This document shows positions 17,581-26,879 of a stretch of DNA of 64,000 bases, one piece after another. Origin of the DNA: Microvirga sp. TS319 (GTDB taxonomy: Bacteria; Pseudomonadota; Alphaproteobacteria; Rhizobiales; Beijerinckiaceae); contig NZ_JBGGGT010000001.1 of assembly GCF_041276405.1 (NCBI RefSeq), positions 665,501 to 729,500 on the forward strand, in the 5' to 3' direction. The translations under genes were made by a program, and so were the position numbers. The notes below the pieces were generated by a model. The model made no database searches, was not told the origin of the DNA, and saw nothing but the letters and a program-made list of their open reading frames with translations. The first letter of the stretch is position 1, and each line of letters opens with the position of its first letter.

Positions 17581-17607
17581 GAGCGGGCGGCAAAAGCCGC
17601 CCGGCTC
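17581..17607 (-). terminator. Hairpin between ctaD and ctaB
   Basis: GGGCGGC and GCCGCCC flank a four-base loop that reads TTTT on the minus strand, extended by an imperfect outer stem. There is no long T-run after it, so it may be a weak terminator or an mRNA-processing/stabilising hairpin just downstream of ctaD. Confidence 0.5.
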
Positions 17608-17614
17608 GATGGAT

Positions 17615-19258
<1,644 letters not shown>

Positions 19259-19263
19259 CTAAA

Positions 19264-20118
19264 TTACTGGGCGTCGGCGAGTTGGAACGGAGCCGAACCT
19301 TCGGCGGAAGCATAACGCTGCTTCGCCTCAGCCAGCCAAGCGGCATATTGCTGCTCGCTCACGACGCGGATTTCGATCGGCATATAGGGATGGCCGTTGC
19401 CGCAGAGTTCCGAGCACTGACCGTAATAGACGCCTTCCTTCTCGGCCTTGAACCAGGTTTCGTTCAGGCGTCCGGGAATGGCGTCGACCTTGATGTAGAA
19501 CGACGGCATGGCGAAGGAGTGGATCACGTCCGCCGAAGTCACCTGGACGCGCACGACCTTGCCGACCGGCACCACCATGGCGTTGTCGGCGCCCAGAAGG
19601 CGCGGCTGGTCGGGCTTCAGAGCGGCCGCGTCGGTGACCATGTTCGAATCGAACTTGAAGCCGCCCTGATCGGCCGGGTACTCGTAGCCCCAGTACCAGG
19701 AATAGCCCGTCGCCTTGATCACGATGTCCGCCTGCGGCGGAACCAGCTGCTGGCGGAGGAGGCGGAAGGACGGGATCGCGACCGCGACGAGGATCAGCAC
19801 CGGAACGATTGTCCAGGCCACCTCGAGAAGAGTGTGGTGAGTGGTCCGCGAGGGAACCGGGTTCTTCCGCTCGTTGAAACGGGCGATGACCACCAGGAGC
19901 AGCGCCGCAACGAAGAGGCAGATCAGGGCGATCAGCCAAAGCAGGTAGGTGTGGAAGTTGGACACGCTCTGTCCCAACTCGGTCACCATCTCCTGCATGC
20001 CGGTTTCCCAGGGAGAGGGGCGGCCTGCGGCAGCCCATGCCTCACTTATGCCCAACACAAGTGCGACCGCTGCCGTGGAGAGGGCGGTCACCGATCGACG
20101 TCCAGTCTCGATCCGCAT
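19264..20118 (-). CDS. ctaC: Cytochrome c oxidase subunit II
   Basis: Subunit II receives electrons from cytochrome c at the binuclear CuA centre. The 284-residue protein begins with a signal peptide (TALSTAAVALVLGISEAWA). Two membrane helices follow (LLWLIALICLFVAALLLVVIA and WTIVPVLILVAVAI), then a periplasmic cupredoxin domain with YSWYWGYEYP, DVIHSFAMPSF and the CuA ligand motif CSELCGNGHPYMP. No cytochrome c domain is fused. The ATG at 20118 is chosen because it places the signal peptide correctly. An AGGAG lies 13 bases upstream, rather far, and the frame stays open to 20319. Confidence 0.96.
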   Translation of the reverse strand: MRIETGRRSVTALSTAAVALVLGISEAWAAAGRPSPWETGMQEMVTELGQSVSNFHTYLLWLIALICLFVAALLLVVIARFNERKNPVPSRTTHHTLLEVAWTIVPVLILVAVAIPSFRLLRQQLVPPQADIVIKATGYSWYWGYEYPADQGGFKFDSNMVTDAAALKPDQPRLLGADNAMVVPVGKVVRVQVTSADVIHSFAMPSFYIKVDAIPGRLNETWFKAEKEGVYYGQCSELCGNGHPYMPIEIRVVSEQQYAAWLAEAKQRYASAEGSAPFQLADAQ

Positions 20119-20434
20119 CGGCGTTCCAAAGCTCCTAAAGATATGGTGGCCGGGAGGCCACGAAAGCATAAAGGATACGACGCGGGCGTGCGAATAGCGG
20201 CGCCCGGCTTGCGCCATCACCTTTGATCCACGCCAAAGACCACAGTACGCGCCGAAGCGCAACGGTTCCGAGGCCGCAATTTGTGCGTCATAACCGCCAA
20301 AAGCGATTGTGGTCCCCACATATCTCCCTCTCGCTTGACATTATAGCCTCTGCCATGGTCCCAACGGGCCGAGGATTTGGATCGGAGCGGCCGTGCCGCT
20401 GCCCTTGATAGAGGGTTCAAGCAAGGAGAAACCG
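20119..20434. promoter_or_regulatory. Divergent control region between ctaC and ialB-like gene
   Basis: This 316-base gap separates divergent genes. It contains GTGGCC/GGCCAC (20146-20161), a six-base stem lying in the ctaC leader. It also holds a minus-strand TATAAT (20345-20340) that could be a -10 for ctaC, though without a good -35 at 17 bases. A plus-strand TTGACA sits at 20335-20340 overlapping it. AGGAG at 20424-20428 is the ribosome binding site of the plus-strand gene. If the TATAAT is used, ctaC has a leader of about 215 bases. Confidence 0.4.
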
Positions 20435-20947
20435 ATGGGCGTTTCACGATGGGTCCGCTATGGGGTGACGGCATTCCTTGGCCTGTCAGCCTTGGCCGCT
20501 GCGAGTGGCGCCGGCGCCCAAGGGATGGTGAAGAACACCTTTGGCGACTGGCAGATGCGCTGCGAGACCCCCGCGGGGGCAACCGCAGAGCAATGCGCTC
20601 TCGTTCAGAACGTGGTGGCGGAGGACCGGCCGAACGTCACCCTCGTCATTATTGTGTTGAAAACCGCCGACGGCAAAAGCCGCCTTCTCCGCGTGGTCGC
20701 GCCGCTTGGTATTCTTCTGCCGTCCGGGCTGGGCCTGAAGATCGACCAGACGGATATCGGCCGGGCGGGGTTCGTGCGCTGCCTGGCCACGGGTTGCGTT
20801 GCCGAGGTTGTCATGGAAGATAATCTCATCAATCAGATGAAGACCGGGCAGTCCGCCACCTTCATCGTGTTCCAGACGCCCGAGGAGGGCATCGGAATTC
20901 CCGTGTCGCTGAACGGATTCGCGACCGGCTTCGATGCGCTTCCGTAA
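20435..20947 (+). CDS. Invasion-associated locus B family protein
   Basis: A 170-residue secreted protein. A signal peptide (YGVTAFLGLSALAAASGAGAQ) precedes the IalB domain, recognised by NTFGDWQMRCETP, EQCALVQNVVAEDRPNV, LRVVAPLGILLPSGLGLKID and GFVRCLATGCVAEVVMEDN. IalB was named in Bartonella for a role in erythrocyte invasion, but paralogues are ubiquitous in free-living Hyphomicrobiales and their function is unclear. A good AGGAG ribosome binding site precedes the ATG. A lipoprotein gene follows after 37 bases on the same strand. Confidence 0.9.
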   Translation: MGVSRWVRYGVTAFLGLSALAAASGAGAQGMVKNTFGDWQMRCETPAGATAEQCALVQNVVAEDRPNVTLVIIVLKTADGKSRLLRVVAPLGILLPSGLGLKIDQTDIGRAGFVRCLATGCVAEVVMEDNLINQMKTGQSATFIVFQTPEEGIGIPVSLNGFATGFDALP

Positions 20948-20984
20948 AGAGACAAGACGGCAGGAAGAGAGCCGGGGGAGTTCG

Positions 20985-21545
20985 ATGATAAAGGGTTTGG
21001 GTGCAAGGGCCGGTGTGGCATTGGCCGTTCTGGGCGTTTCGACTCTGGCCGGATGCACGTCTTCCGGCGAGGGCGGCGGCATGGGCATCGGCGAAATGCT
21101 GCTGACGGGGGGCGCGTCGCTCGCGCCGGTGCAGGCCAAGGCTCTGGACGATGTGTACTGCCCGCCGGTGACGGTCTTCGAGGGGGGCTCAACGCTCCGG
21201 TCCGGAGATCCGTCGTCCCCGCGCAGCCAGATCGCGATCGCCGATCTCGCCCGCGAATGCGTGGGGCAACCGGACGGCTCGACCCTGGTGAAGGTCGGCG
21301 TCGAAGCCCGTGTCCTCCTGGGCTCCGGCGGATCGGCGGGGCGCTACAATGTCCCGGTCCAGTTCGTGGTGAAGGACGGCTCGACCATCATCGCGAACAG
21401 AAGCCGCAGCGGCTTGGCGACCATTCCGGCCGGTAGCACCCAGGCGAGCGTGACCGTCGTCGAGGACAACATCGTCGTGCCCGCGGCGCTCACCAACACC
21501 TTCGAGATCGAAGTCGGGCTCGGTGCCCGAGGGCGGCGCGGCTAA
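20985..21545 (+). CDS. Putative lipoprotein of unknown function
   Basis: A 186-residue product with a lipoprotein signal peptide: hydrophobic GARAGVALAVLGVSTLAGC with the lipobox LAGC placing the acylated Cys at residue 24. A glycine-rich linker follows, then a domain containing CPPVTVFEGGSTLRSG, DLARECVGQPDGS and a C-terminal beta-rich segment (RYNVPVQFVVKDGS ... ASVTVVEDNI). I do not recognise a named family. GGGGAG lies just before the ATG. It ends at a strong terminator and is probably cotranscribed with the IalB-like gene. Confidence 0.75.
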   Translation: MIKGLGARAGVALAVLGVSTLAGCTSSGEGGGMGIGEMLLTGGASLAPVQAKALDDVYCPPVTVFEGGSTLRSGDPSSPRSQIAIADLARECVGQPDGSTLVKVGVEARVLLGSGGSAGRYNVPVQFVVKDGSTIIANRSRSGLATIPAGSTQASVTVVEDNIVVPAALTNTFEIEVGLGARGRRG

Positions 21546-21582
21546 GCCGGCTCACTCGAGGGCGGCACGATCAGAGGCAGTC

Positions 21583-21620
21583 GGGCTGGTTCCGCTCAAG
21601 CGGAGCCGGCCCTTTTCTTT
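21583..21620 (+). terminator. Rho-independent terminator after lipoprotein gene
   Basis: A 13-base stem with two G-U pairs (GGGCTGGTTCCGC/GCGGAGCCGGCCC), loop TCAA, followed by TTTTCTTT. Classic intrinsic terminator on the plus strand. Confidence 0.88.
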
Positions 21621-21716
21621 GCATTGCCGGACCTTTCAACGAATATCAGAGTCCTGCCGCCAAAAATGCGGCGCAGCCGAAGAAAAGAGCTGATCTTCCA
21701 TAAACGGAATCGTCTC

Positions 21717-21765
21717 TAAGCATCTGATCTGAAAAGTGAAATCCACTTTCGGGTCCGATGCGCTA
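21717..21765. repeat. Palindromic intergenic repeat, unit 2
   Basis: A 49-bp element with ends TAAGCATCTGATC and CGATGCGCTA and an internal GAAAAGTGAAATCCACTTTC hairpin. The right-end CTA is the TAG stop of the minus-strand hemolysin-family gene ending at 21763. Confidence 0.8.
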
Positions 21766-23067
21766 GAAGCGGGTGACGGAACCCGCCCTCTGGTTCAAGG
21801 GCATCGCGAGAACCTTGTCGATCCGGCGCTCGTCCAGGTCCACCACCTCGAAACGCCAGCCGAGCGCGTCCACCTGCTCGCCCGTGCCGGGCAGGCGCTG
21901 CAATTCGCTGATCACCAGCCCGCCGACCGTGTGATAGCTGCGGGCCTCGGGCAGGGGCACGCCCAGGACGTCCGCCATTTCGTCGACGGGCATGGATCCC
22001 GCGAGCAACCAGGAGCCGTCCTCGCGGCGCACGGCATCGGGCTCGGGCGTTTCGCCGTCGGACCGGAAGGCGCCGACGATCGCCTCCAGGGCATCCGCCG
22101 GCGTGACGACGCCCTCGAAATGCCCGTATTCGTCATGGACGAGGGCCATAGGCACCTCCGAATCGCGCAGAACCGCAAGCGCATCGAGAGCATACAGGGT
22201 GTCGGGTATGACGGGGGCGCTTTGGATCTGGGAGCGGATGTCCAGGGTCTGATCCGTAAGCATGGCGGCCAGGAGTGCCCGTGACTGGACGACGCCGATG
22301 ATGTTGTCGGGGGAGCCTTCGCTGACGGGCAGGCGGGAGTGGGGGGTCTCCAGCAGGAAGCTGCGGATCGCCTCCGGATCATCGGCGACGTCGATCCAGT
22401 CCACGTCCGTGCGCGGGGTCATGAGGCCGCGCACCGTCCGGTCGCCGAGGCGCAGGACACCGGAGATCATGCGCCGCTCCTCCTCTTCGATTACGCCGGC
22501 GCTCTCGGCCTCCCCGACGAGCATCTTGATCTCCTCTTCGGTCACGGTCGCTTCCTCGCCCGAGGACGTGCCCAGGAGGCTGAAGATGAAGCGCGTCGAA
22601 GCATTCAGAAGCCATACCGCGGGGGCGGCGACCTTCGAAAGCACCAGCATCAGCGGGGCCATCGTGCAGGCGATGCCCTCGGGGTGACGAAGCGCAAGCT
22701 GCTTGGGCACCAGTTCGCCGACGACGATCGACAGGTAGGTGATGAGGCCGATCACGACGCCGAAGCCGAGGGGCTCGGCAAACCCGTCCGGCACGCCCTC
22801 GGCACGGAGGATCTGGGTGAGGCGATCGCCCAGGGCCGCGCCCGAGAAGGCGCCGGCCAGAATCCCCACGAGAGTGATGCCGATCTGGACCGTGGACAGG
22901 AACCGCCCCGAATCCTCCATGAGGGCAAGGGCCGTGCTGGCCCCGGAGCGCCCCTGTTCGGCCATGGCCTTGAGGCGAGGCCTGCGGGCCGAAACGATAG
23001 CGAGTTCTGAAAGCGCGAAGACGCCGTTCAGAGCGACGAGAGCAAGAGCGATGACCAGTTCGAGCAA
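21763..23067 (-). CDS. Hemolysin-family CNNM/CBS membrane protein (CorC/YhdP-like)
   Basis: The 434-residue protein has an N-terminal CNNM (DUF21) membrane domain with three or four helices (residues 1-150, including VQIGITLVGILAGAFSG and IVVGELVPKQLALRHPE). A pair of CBS domains follows (about 200-330, including MTPRTDVDWIDV and VHDEYGHFEGVVTPADALEAIVG). A C-terminal CorC/HlyC domain ends the protein (about 345-425). Family members are linked to Mg2+/Co2+ efflux or homeostasis; the hemolysin name is historical. The last codon is TAG inside a repeat end. Confidence 0.93.
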   Translation of the reverse strand: MLELVIALALVALNGVFALSELAIVSARRPRLKAMAEQGRSGASTALALMEDSGRFLSTVQIGITLVGILAGAFSGAALGDRLTQILRAEGVPDGFAEPLGFGVVIGLITYLSIVVGELVPKQLALRHPEGIACTMAPLMLVLSKVAAPAVWLLNASTRFIFSLLGTSSGEEATVTEEEIKMLVGEAESAGVIEEEERRMISGVLRLGDRTVRGLMTPRTDVDWIDVADDPEAIRSFLLETPHSRLPVSEGSPDNIIGVVQSRALLAAMLTDQTLDIRSQIQSAPVIPDTLYALDALAVLRDSEVPMALVHDEYGHFEGVVTPADALEAIVGAFRSDGETPEPDAVRREDGSWLLAGSMPVDEMADVLGVPLPEARSYHTVGGLVISELQRLPGTGEQVDALGWRFEVVDLDERRIDKVLAMPLNQRAGSVTRF

Positions 23068-23195
23068 CGGTGCCAGGAGCTGCCGACCGGATCAGGCCGC
23101 GCTTTCCCCTTCTGTGGATGATGACCCTAACATGAGGGTTCCGGTGCGATCCGTCAATTAAGGCGGGGAGAGATCCGATGCGGCACCCTGATTTG

Positions 23196-23224
23196 TTGAC
23201 AGGATCCGATTTCCTCTTCAGAGC
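23196..23224 (+). promoter_or_regulatory. Candidate gcv operon promoter
   Basis: TTGACA at 23196-23201 lies about 20 bases ahead of the first riboswitch aptamer, the right distance for transcription starting near 23230. The hexamer 17 bases on (CAGAGC) is a weak -10, so the assignment rests mainly on the -35 and position. Confidence 0.4.
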
Positions 23225-23238
23225 TAAAGGCGCCGATG

Positions 23239-23435
23239 ATCCCCGCGGAAGAGACCGGGCTTTCCAAGCCCGGCGCCGAAGGCGCAACCGCCCCGGAAAC
23301 GCTCAGGCCAAAGGACCGCGCGGGAGCTGGCACTCTGGAAAGCGGCGATGCATGCAAACGCGTCGCCCACCGACGGGCGTAACCTGCCGCTTAGAGCGGT
23401 TTGGGAAATCTCTCAGGTCTCGGGACAGAGGGGGC
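23239..23435 (+). promoter_or_regulatory. Tandem glycine riboswitch
   Basis: Two glycine aptamers lie in series upstream of gcvT. Aptamer 1 (about 23239-23318) has the conserved core GCGCCGAAGGCGCAACC followed by CGCTCAGGCCAAAGGACCG. Aptamer 2 (about 23327-23435) has ACTCTGGAAAG, a longer variable stem, GACGGGCGTAACC and TCTCTCAGGTCTCGGGACAG. The second core departs slightly from the usual CAAAAGGACAG. In known systems glycine binding turns on gcv expression. The rest of the 23068-23487 gap holds the shared upstream region with the hemolysin-family gene. Confidence 0.92.
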
Positions 23436-23487
23436 GCAAAGCAGCGGGCCGCAAGGCTCGATGAAACGCGCACCTTTGAGGAATCCG

Positions 23488-24636
23488 ATGGCCGAGCCAG
23501 CGCACAGCGACCAGCCGCTTCTGCAAACCCCGCTTCATGCCGCCCACGTGGCGCTTGGCGCTCGCATGGTGCCCTTTGCCGGCTACGACATGCCGGTGCA
23601 GTATCCCACCGGCATTCTGACCGAGCACACCTGGACCCGCGAGCATGCGGGCCTGTTCGACGTGTCCCATATGGGCCAGGCTTTCCTCGTGGCCGAAGAC
23701 AAGAGCCACGAAACCGTCGCCAAGGCGCTCGAAGCCCTGGTTCCCGCCGACGTTCTGAGCCTCAAGCCCAATCAGCAGCGCTATTCCCAGCTCACGGCGG
23801 AGGATGGCGGCATTCTCGACGACCTCATGGTCACCCGCGTCGGCGCGCCGGGACACGAGGGCTGGCTCTATGTCGTGGTGAACGCCTCCATGAAGGCGGC
23901 GGATTACACCCATATCCAGGCGCGGCTGCCCAAGGGCGTCACGCTCGCCCCCAAGGATGATCTCGCGCTCATGGCCCTCCAGGGCCCATCCGCCGAGAGC
24001 GTGCTGGCCAAGCTCGCGCCGGCTGTTGCCGAGTTGCCCTTCATGATGTCCGCCGACGTGCAGATCGACGGAATCGCGTGCCATGTGTCCCGTTCGGGCT
24101 ACACGGGCGAGGACGGCTTCGAGATTTCATGCCGCGCGGAGGACGCGGCGAGGCTTTGGGACCGGCTCCTGTCCGACCCGGAGGTGAAGCCCATCGGCCT
24201 CGGCGCGCGTGATTCGCTGCGTCTCGAGGCGGGGCTGTGCCTCTACGGGCACGATATCGATGCCGCGACTTCGCCCATCGAGGCCGGCCTGATCTGGTCG
24301 ATCCAGAAGCGCCGCCGCGAGGAAGGCGGCTTCCCTGGCGCCTCGCGCATTCAGCGTGAGATCAAGGATGGCTCCGCCCGCGTGCGGGTCGGCATCAGGC
24401 CCGAGGGCCGGGCTCCGGCCCGCGAAGGCGCCATCATCACCACGCCTGACGGGCGCGAGGTCGGCATCGTGACCTCCGGCGGATTCGGTCCGACCGTCAA
24501 CGCTCCGGTCGCCATGGGCTACGTGTCGAGGGACGTGTCCGCCCTCGGCACGGATCTCCATCTCGTCGTCCGCGGCAAGCCGCTTCCCGCCAAGGTCGCA
24601 GCCATGCCGTTCGCACCGCATCATTACAAGCGCTAA
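23488..24636 (+). CDS. gcvT: Aminomethyltransferase (glycine cleavage T-protein)
   Basis: T-protein transfers the methylene group from aminomethyl-lipoyl H-protein to tetrahydrofolate, releasing ammonia. The 382-residue protein shows TPLHAAHVALGARMVPFAGYDMPVQY, FDVSHMGQ, NQQRYSQL and the folate-binding Asp in the segment GGILDDLMVTR. GYTGEDGFEIS and the C-terminal barrel (FGPTVNAPVAMGYV) are intact. The ATG at 23488 is chosen for its GAGGA six bases upstream; an ATG at 23461 would add nine residues. First gene of the riboswitch-controlled operon. Confidence 0.96.
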   Translation: MAEPAHSDQPLLQTPLHAAHVALGARMVPFAGYDMPVQYPTGILTEHTWTREHAGLFDVSHMGQAFLVAEDKSHETVAKALEALVPADVLSLKPNQQRYSQLTAEDGGILDDLMVTRVGAPGHEGWLYVVVNASMKAADYTHIQARLPKGVTLAPKDDLALMALQGPSAESVLAKLAPAVAELPFMMSADVQIDGIACHVSRSGYTGEDGFEISCRAEDAARLWDRLLSDPEVKPIGLGARDSLRLEAGLCLYGHDIDAATSPIEAGLIWSIQKRRREEGGFPGASRIQREIKDGSARVRVGIRPEGRAPAREGAIITTPDGREVGIVTSGGFGPTVNAPVAMGYVSRDVSALGTDLHLVVRGKPLPAKVAAMPFAPHHYKR

Positions 24637-24654
24637 CACCCAGAGGAATCGATC

Positions 24655-25029
24655 ATGACCACGCGTTACACCAAGGATCACGAATATGTCCGCGTCGAAG
24701 GTGACGCCGGGATCGTCGGCATCTCCGACTACGCCCAGAGCCAGCTTGGCGATGTCGTCTTCGTGGAGCTGCCGAGCGTCGGCAAGACGCTCGCGAAGGG
24801 CGACGAGGCCGCCGTTGTCGAAAGCGTGAAGGCCGCGAGCGAGGTTTATGCTCCGGTTTCCGGCGAGGTCGTCGAGGTCAACAGCGAACTCGAAGCCTCG
24901 CCCGGCACCGTGAACGAGGATCCGGCCGGCCGCGGCTGGTTCATGAAGATCCGTCTCACGAACCAGAGCGAGCTCGACGGCCTCCTGACCGAAGAGCAGT
25001 ACCAGGAATTCGTGAAGTCGATATCCTAA
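24655..25029 (+). CDS. gcvH: Glycine cleavage system H-protein
   Basis: The 124-residue lipoyl carrier shuttles the aminomethyl intermediate between P-, T- and L-proteins. The lipoylated lysine is Lys59 in VVESVKAASEVYAPVSGEVVEVN. The N-terminal YTKDHEYVRVEGD and C-terminal PAGRGWFMKIRL match the family over its full length. It lies 18 bases after gcvT, with AGAGGAATC ahead of the ATG. Confidence 0.97.
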   Translation: MTTRYTKDHEYVRVEGDAGIVGISDYAQSQLGDVVFVELPSVGKTLAKGDEAAVVESVKAASEVYAPVSGEVVEVNSELEASPGTVNEDPAGRGWFMKIRLTNQSELDGLLTEEQYQEFVKSIS

Positions 25030-25045
25030 AAGACGGGAGATCCCG

Positions 25046-25522
25046 ATGTCGCACGTCTACACGGCCCATGTGCGCTGGATGCGCGGAGAGGACGAGGCCT
25101 TCTCCGACAATCGCTACAGCCGCGCGCATCGGTGGTCGTTCGACGGAGGCATCGAAGTCATCGCATCGGCATCGCCCCTGGTGGTGCCGCTGCCTCTCTC
25201 CCGCGAAGACGCGGTCGATCCCGAGGAGGCATTCGTGGCGGCGGTGTCGAGCTGCCACATGCTGACCTTTCTCGGGATCGCCGCCAAGAAGCGCTTCGTC
25301 GTCGACGCGTACGAGGACAAGGCGCAGGGCCTCATGACGCCGAACGAGAAGGGCAAGCTCTTCATTTCCAGGATCATCCTTGATCCCGTCATCGCGTTTT
25401 CGGGCGAAAGGCTCCCGACGCCCGAACAGATCGCCGACATGCATCACCTCGCCCACAAGGAATGCTTCATCGCCAACTCCGTGCTCACGGATGTCGTGGT
25501 GGCGGGCGTCCCCTCGCACTGA
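25046..25522 (+). CDS. OsmC family protein inside the gcv operon
   Basis: A 158-residue OsmC/Ohr-fold protein. The two redox cysteines of the family are at Cys70 (EEAFVAAVSSCHMLTFLG) and Cys140 (HHLAHKECFIANSV), and an Arg/Glu-rich N-terminal half is typical. OsmC proteins reduce organic hydroperoxides, with lipoyl-dependent reduction documented for several members. It sits 16 bases after gcvH and 16 bases before gcvPA, so it is under the same glycine riboswitch. The placement suggests that lipoylated proteins may act as its electron source, or that it protects the lipoyl/PLP enzymes; that is inference. Confidence 0.9.
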   Translation: MSHVYTAHVRWMRGEDEAFSDNRYSRAHRWSFDGGIEVIASASPLVVPLPLSREDAVDPEEAFVAAVSSCHMLTFLGIAAKKRFVVDAYEDKAQGLMTPNEKGKLFISRIILDPVIAFSGERLPTPEQIADMHHLAHKECFIANSVLTDVVVAGVPSH

Positions 25523-25538
25523 ACCAAGGTTTTAACCG

Positions 25539-26879
25539 ATGCGTTATCTGCCTCTCTCCGACACCGACCGCAGCGAGATGCTCGCGCGCGCCGGCGTCAA
25601 AACGGTGGACGACTTGTTCGCCGACGTGCCGAAAAATCTGCTTCTGAAGGAACCGCTCGATCTGCCTCGCCACAAGGGCGAGTTGGAGGTGGAGCGTATC
25701 CTTTCCCGCATGTCCGCCAGGAACGTCCCTGCCTCGTCCGTGCCGTTCTTCGTGGGCGCGGGCGCTTATAAGCACCATGTTCCGGCGACCGTCGACCATC
25801 TGATCCAGCGGTCCGAGTTTCTGACGAGCTATACGCCGTATCAGCCGGAGATCGCTCAGGGCACGCTGCAATATCTCTTCGAATTTCAGACGCAGGTTGC
25901 CGCTCTCACCGGCATGGATGTGGCGAACGCCTCCATGTATGACGGATCCACCGGCACGGGCGAAGCGGTGCTCATGGCGCACCGCGTCACGAAGCGCCGC
26001 AAGGCCGTGCTGTCCGGCGGCCTGCACCCGCATTATGCCGAGGTGGTGCGCACTCTTTCCGACATGGCGAGCGACAATGTCGTTACCATGAAGCCGGATG
26101 TTGCGGGCGCCGAGGACATCCTCTCGCAGATCGACGACAGCGTTTCCTGTGTCGTCGTTCAGTCGCCGGACGTGTTCGGCAACCTGCGCGACCTGAAGCC
26201 GATCGCCGAGAAGGCGCACAAGCATGGTGCGCTGCTGATCGCGGTCTTCACGGAAGCCGTGTCGCTCGGCCTCGTGGCCTCCCCCGGCAGCCAGGGCGCC
26301 GATATCGTGGTGGGCGAAGGCCAGTCCATCGGCAATGCGCTGAATTTCGGCGGTCCCTATGTGGGCCTTTTCGCCACGCAGTCGAAATACATCCGCCAGA
26401 TGCCGGGCCGTCTCTGTGGCGAGACGGTGGACGCGGACGGCAACCGCGGCTTCGTGCTCACCCTTTCCACGCGCGAGCAGCATATCCGTCGCGACAAGGC
26501 GACTTCGAATATCTGCACCAATTCAGGCCTTTGCGCCTTGGCCTTCACCATTCACATGACCTTGCTCGGCGAGACCGGATTGAAGCGCCTCGCCCGCGTC
26601 AATCATGCCAACGCCGTCAAGCTTGCCGATCAGCTCGGCAGCGTGGAGGGCGCCGAGGTTCTCAACAGGACCTTCTTCAACGAGTTCACCGTGAAACTCG
26701 CCAAACCCGCCGCCGAAGTGGTCGAGCTCCTGGTCGCGAAGGGCGTGGTCGCGGGCGTGCCCGTGTCCCGCCTGCTGCCGAATGCGGGTCTCGACGACCT
26801 GCTGCTCGTGGCCTCCACCGAAGTGAATACCGATGATGATCGCGCGGCCTTCGTCGCCGCCTTGAAGGAGGTTCTGTGA
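25539..26879 (+). CDS. gcvPA: Glycine dehydrogenase (decarboxylating) subunit 1
   Basis: The alpha subunit of the two-subunit P-protein found in many non-enteric bacteria. It pairs with GcvPB to decarboxylate glycine and load the H-protein lipoyl arm. The 446-residue protein has the fold type I aminotransferase scaffold but no PLP lysine, as expected for this subunit. Signatures include [62 protein letters not shown] and [21 protein letters not shown]. Its stop overlaps the gcvPB start (TGATG). Confidence 0.97.
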   Translation: MRYLPLSDTDRSEMLARAGVKTVDDLFADVPKNLLLKEPLDLPRHKGELEVERILSRMSARNVPASSVPFFVGAGAYKHHVPATVDHLIQRSEFLTSYTPYQPEIAQGTLQYLFEFQTQVAALTGMDVANASMYDGSTGTGEAVLMAHRVTKRRKAVLSGGLHPHYAEVVRTLSDMASDNVVTMKPDVAGAEDILSQIDDSVSCVVVQSPDVFGNLRDLKPIAEKAHKHGALLIAVFTEAVSLGLVASPGSQGADIVVGEGQSIGNALNFGGPYVGLFATQSKYIRQMPGRLCGETVDADGNRGFVLTLSTREQHIRRDKATSNICTNSGLCALAFTIHMTLLGETGLKRLARVNHANAVKLADQLGSVEGAEVLNRTFFNEFTVKLAKPAAEVVELLVAKGVVAGVPVSRLLPNAGLDDLLLVASTEVNTDDDRAAFVAALKEVL

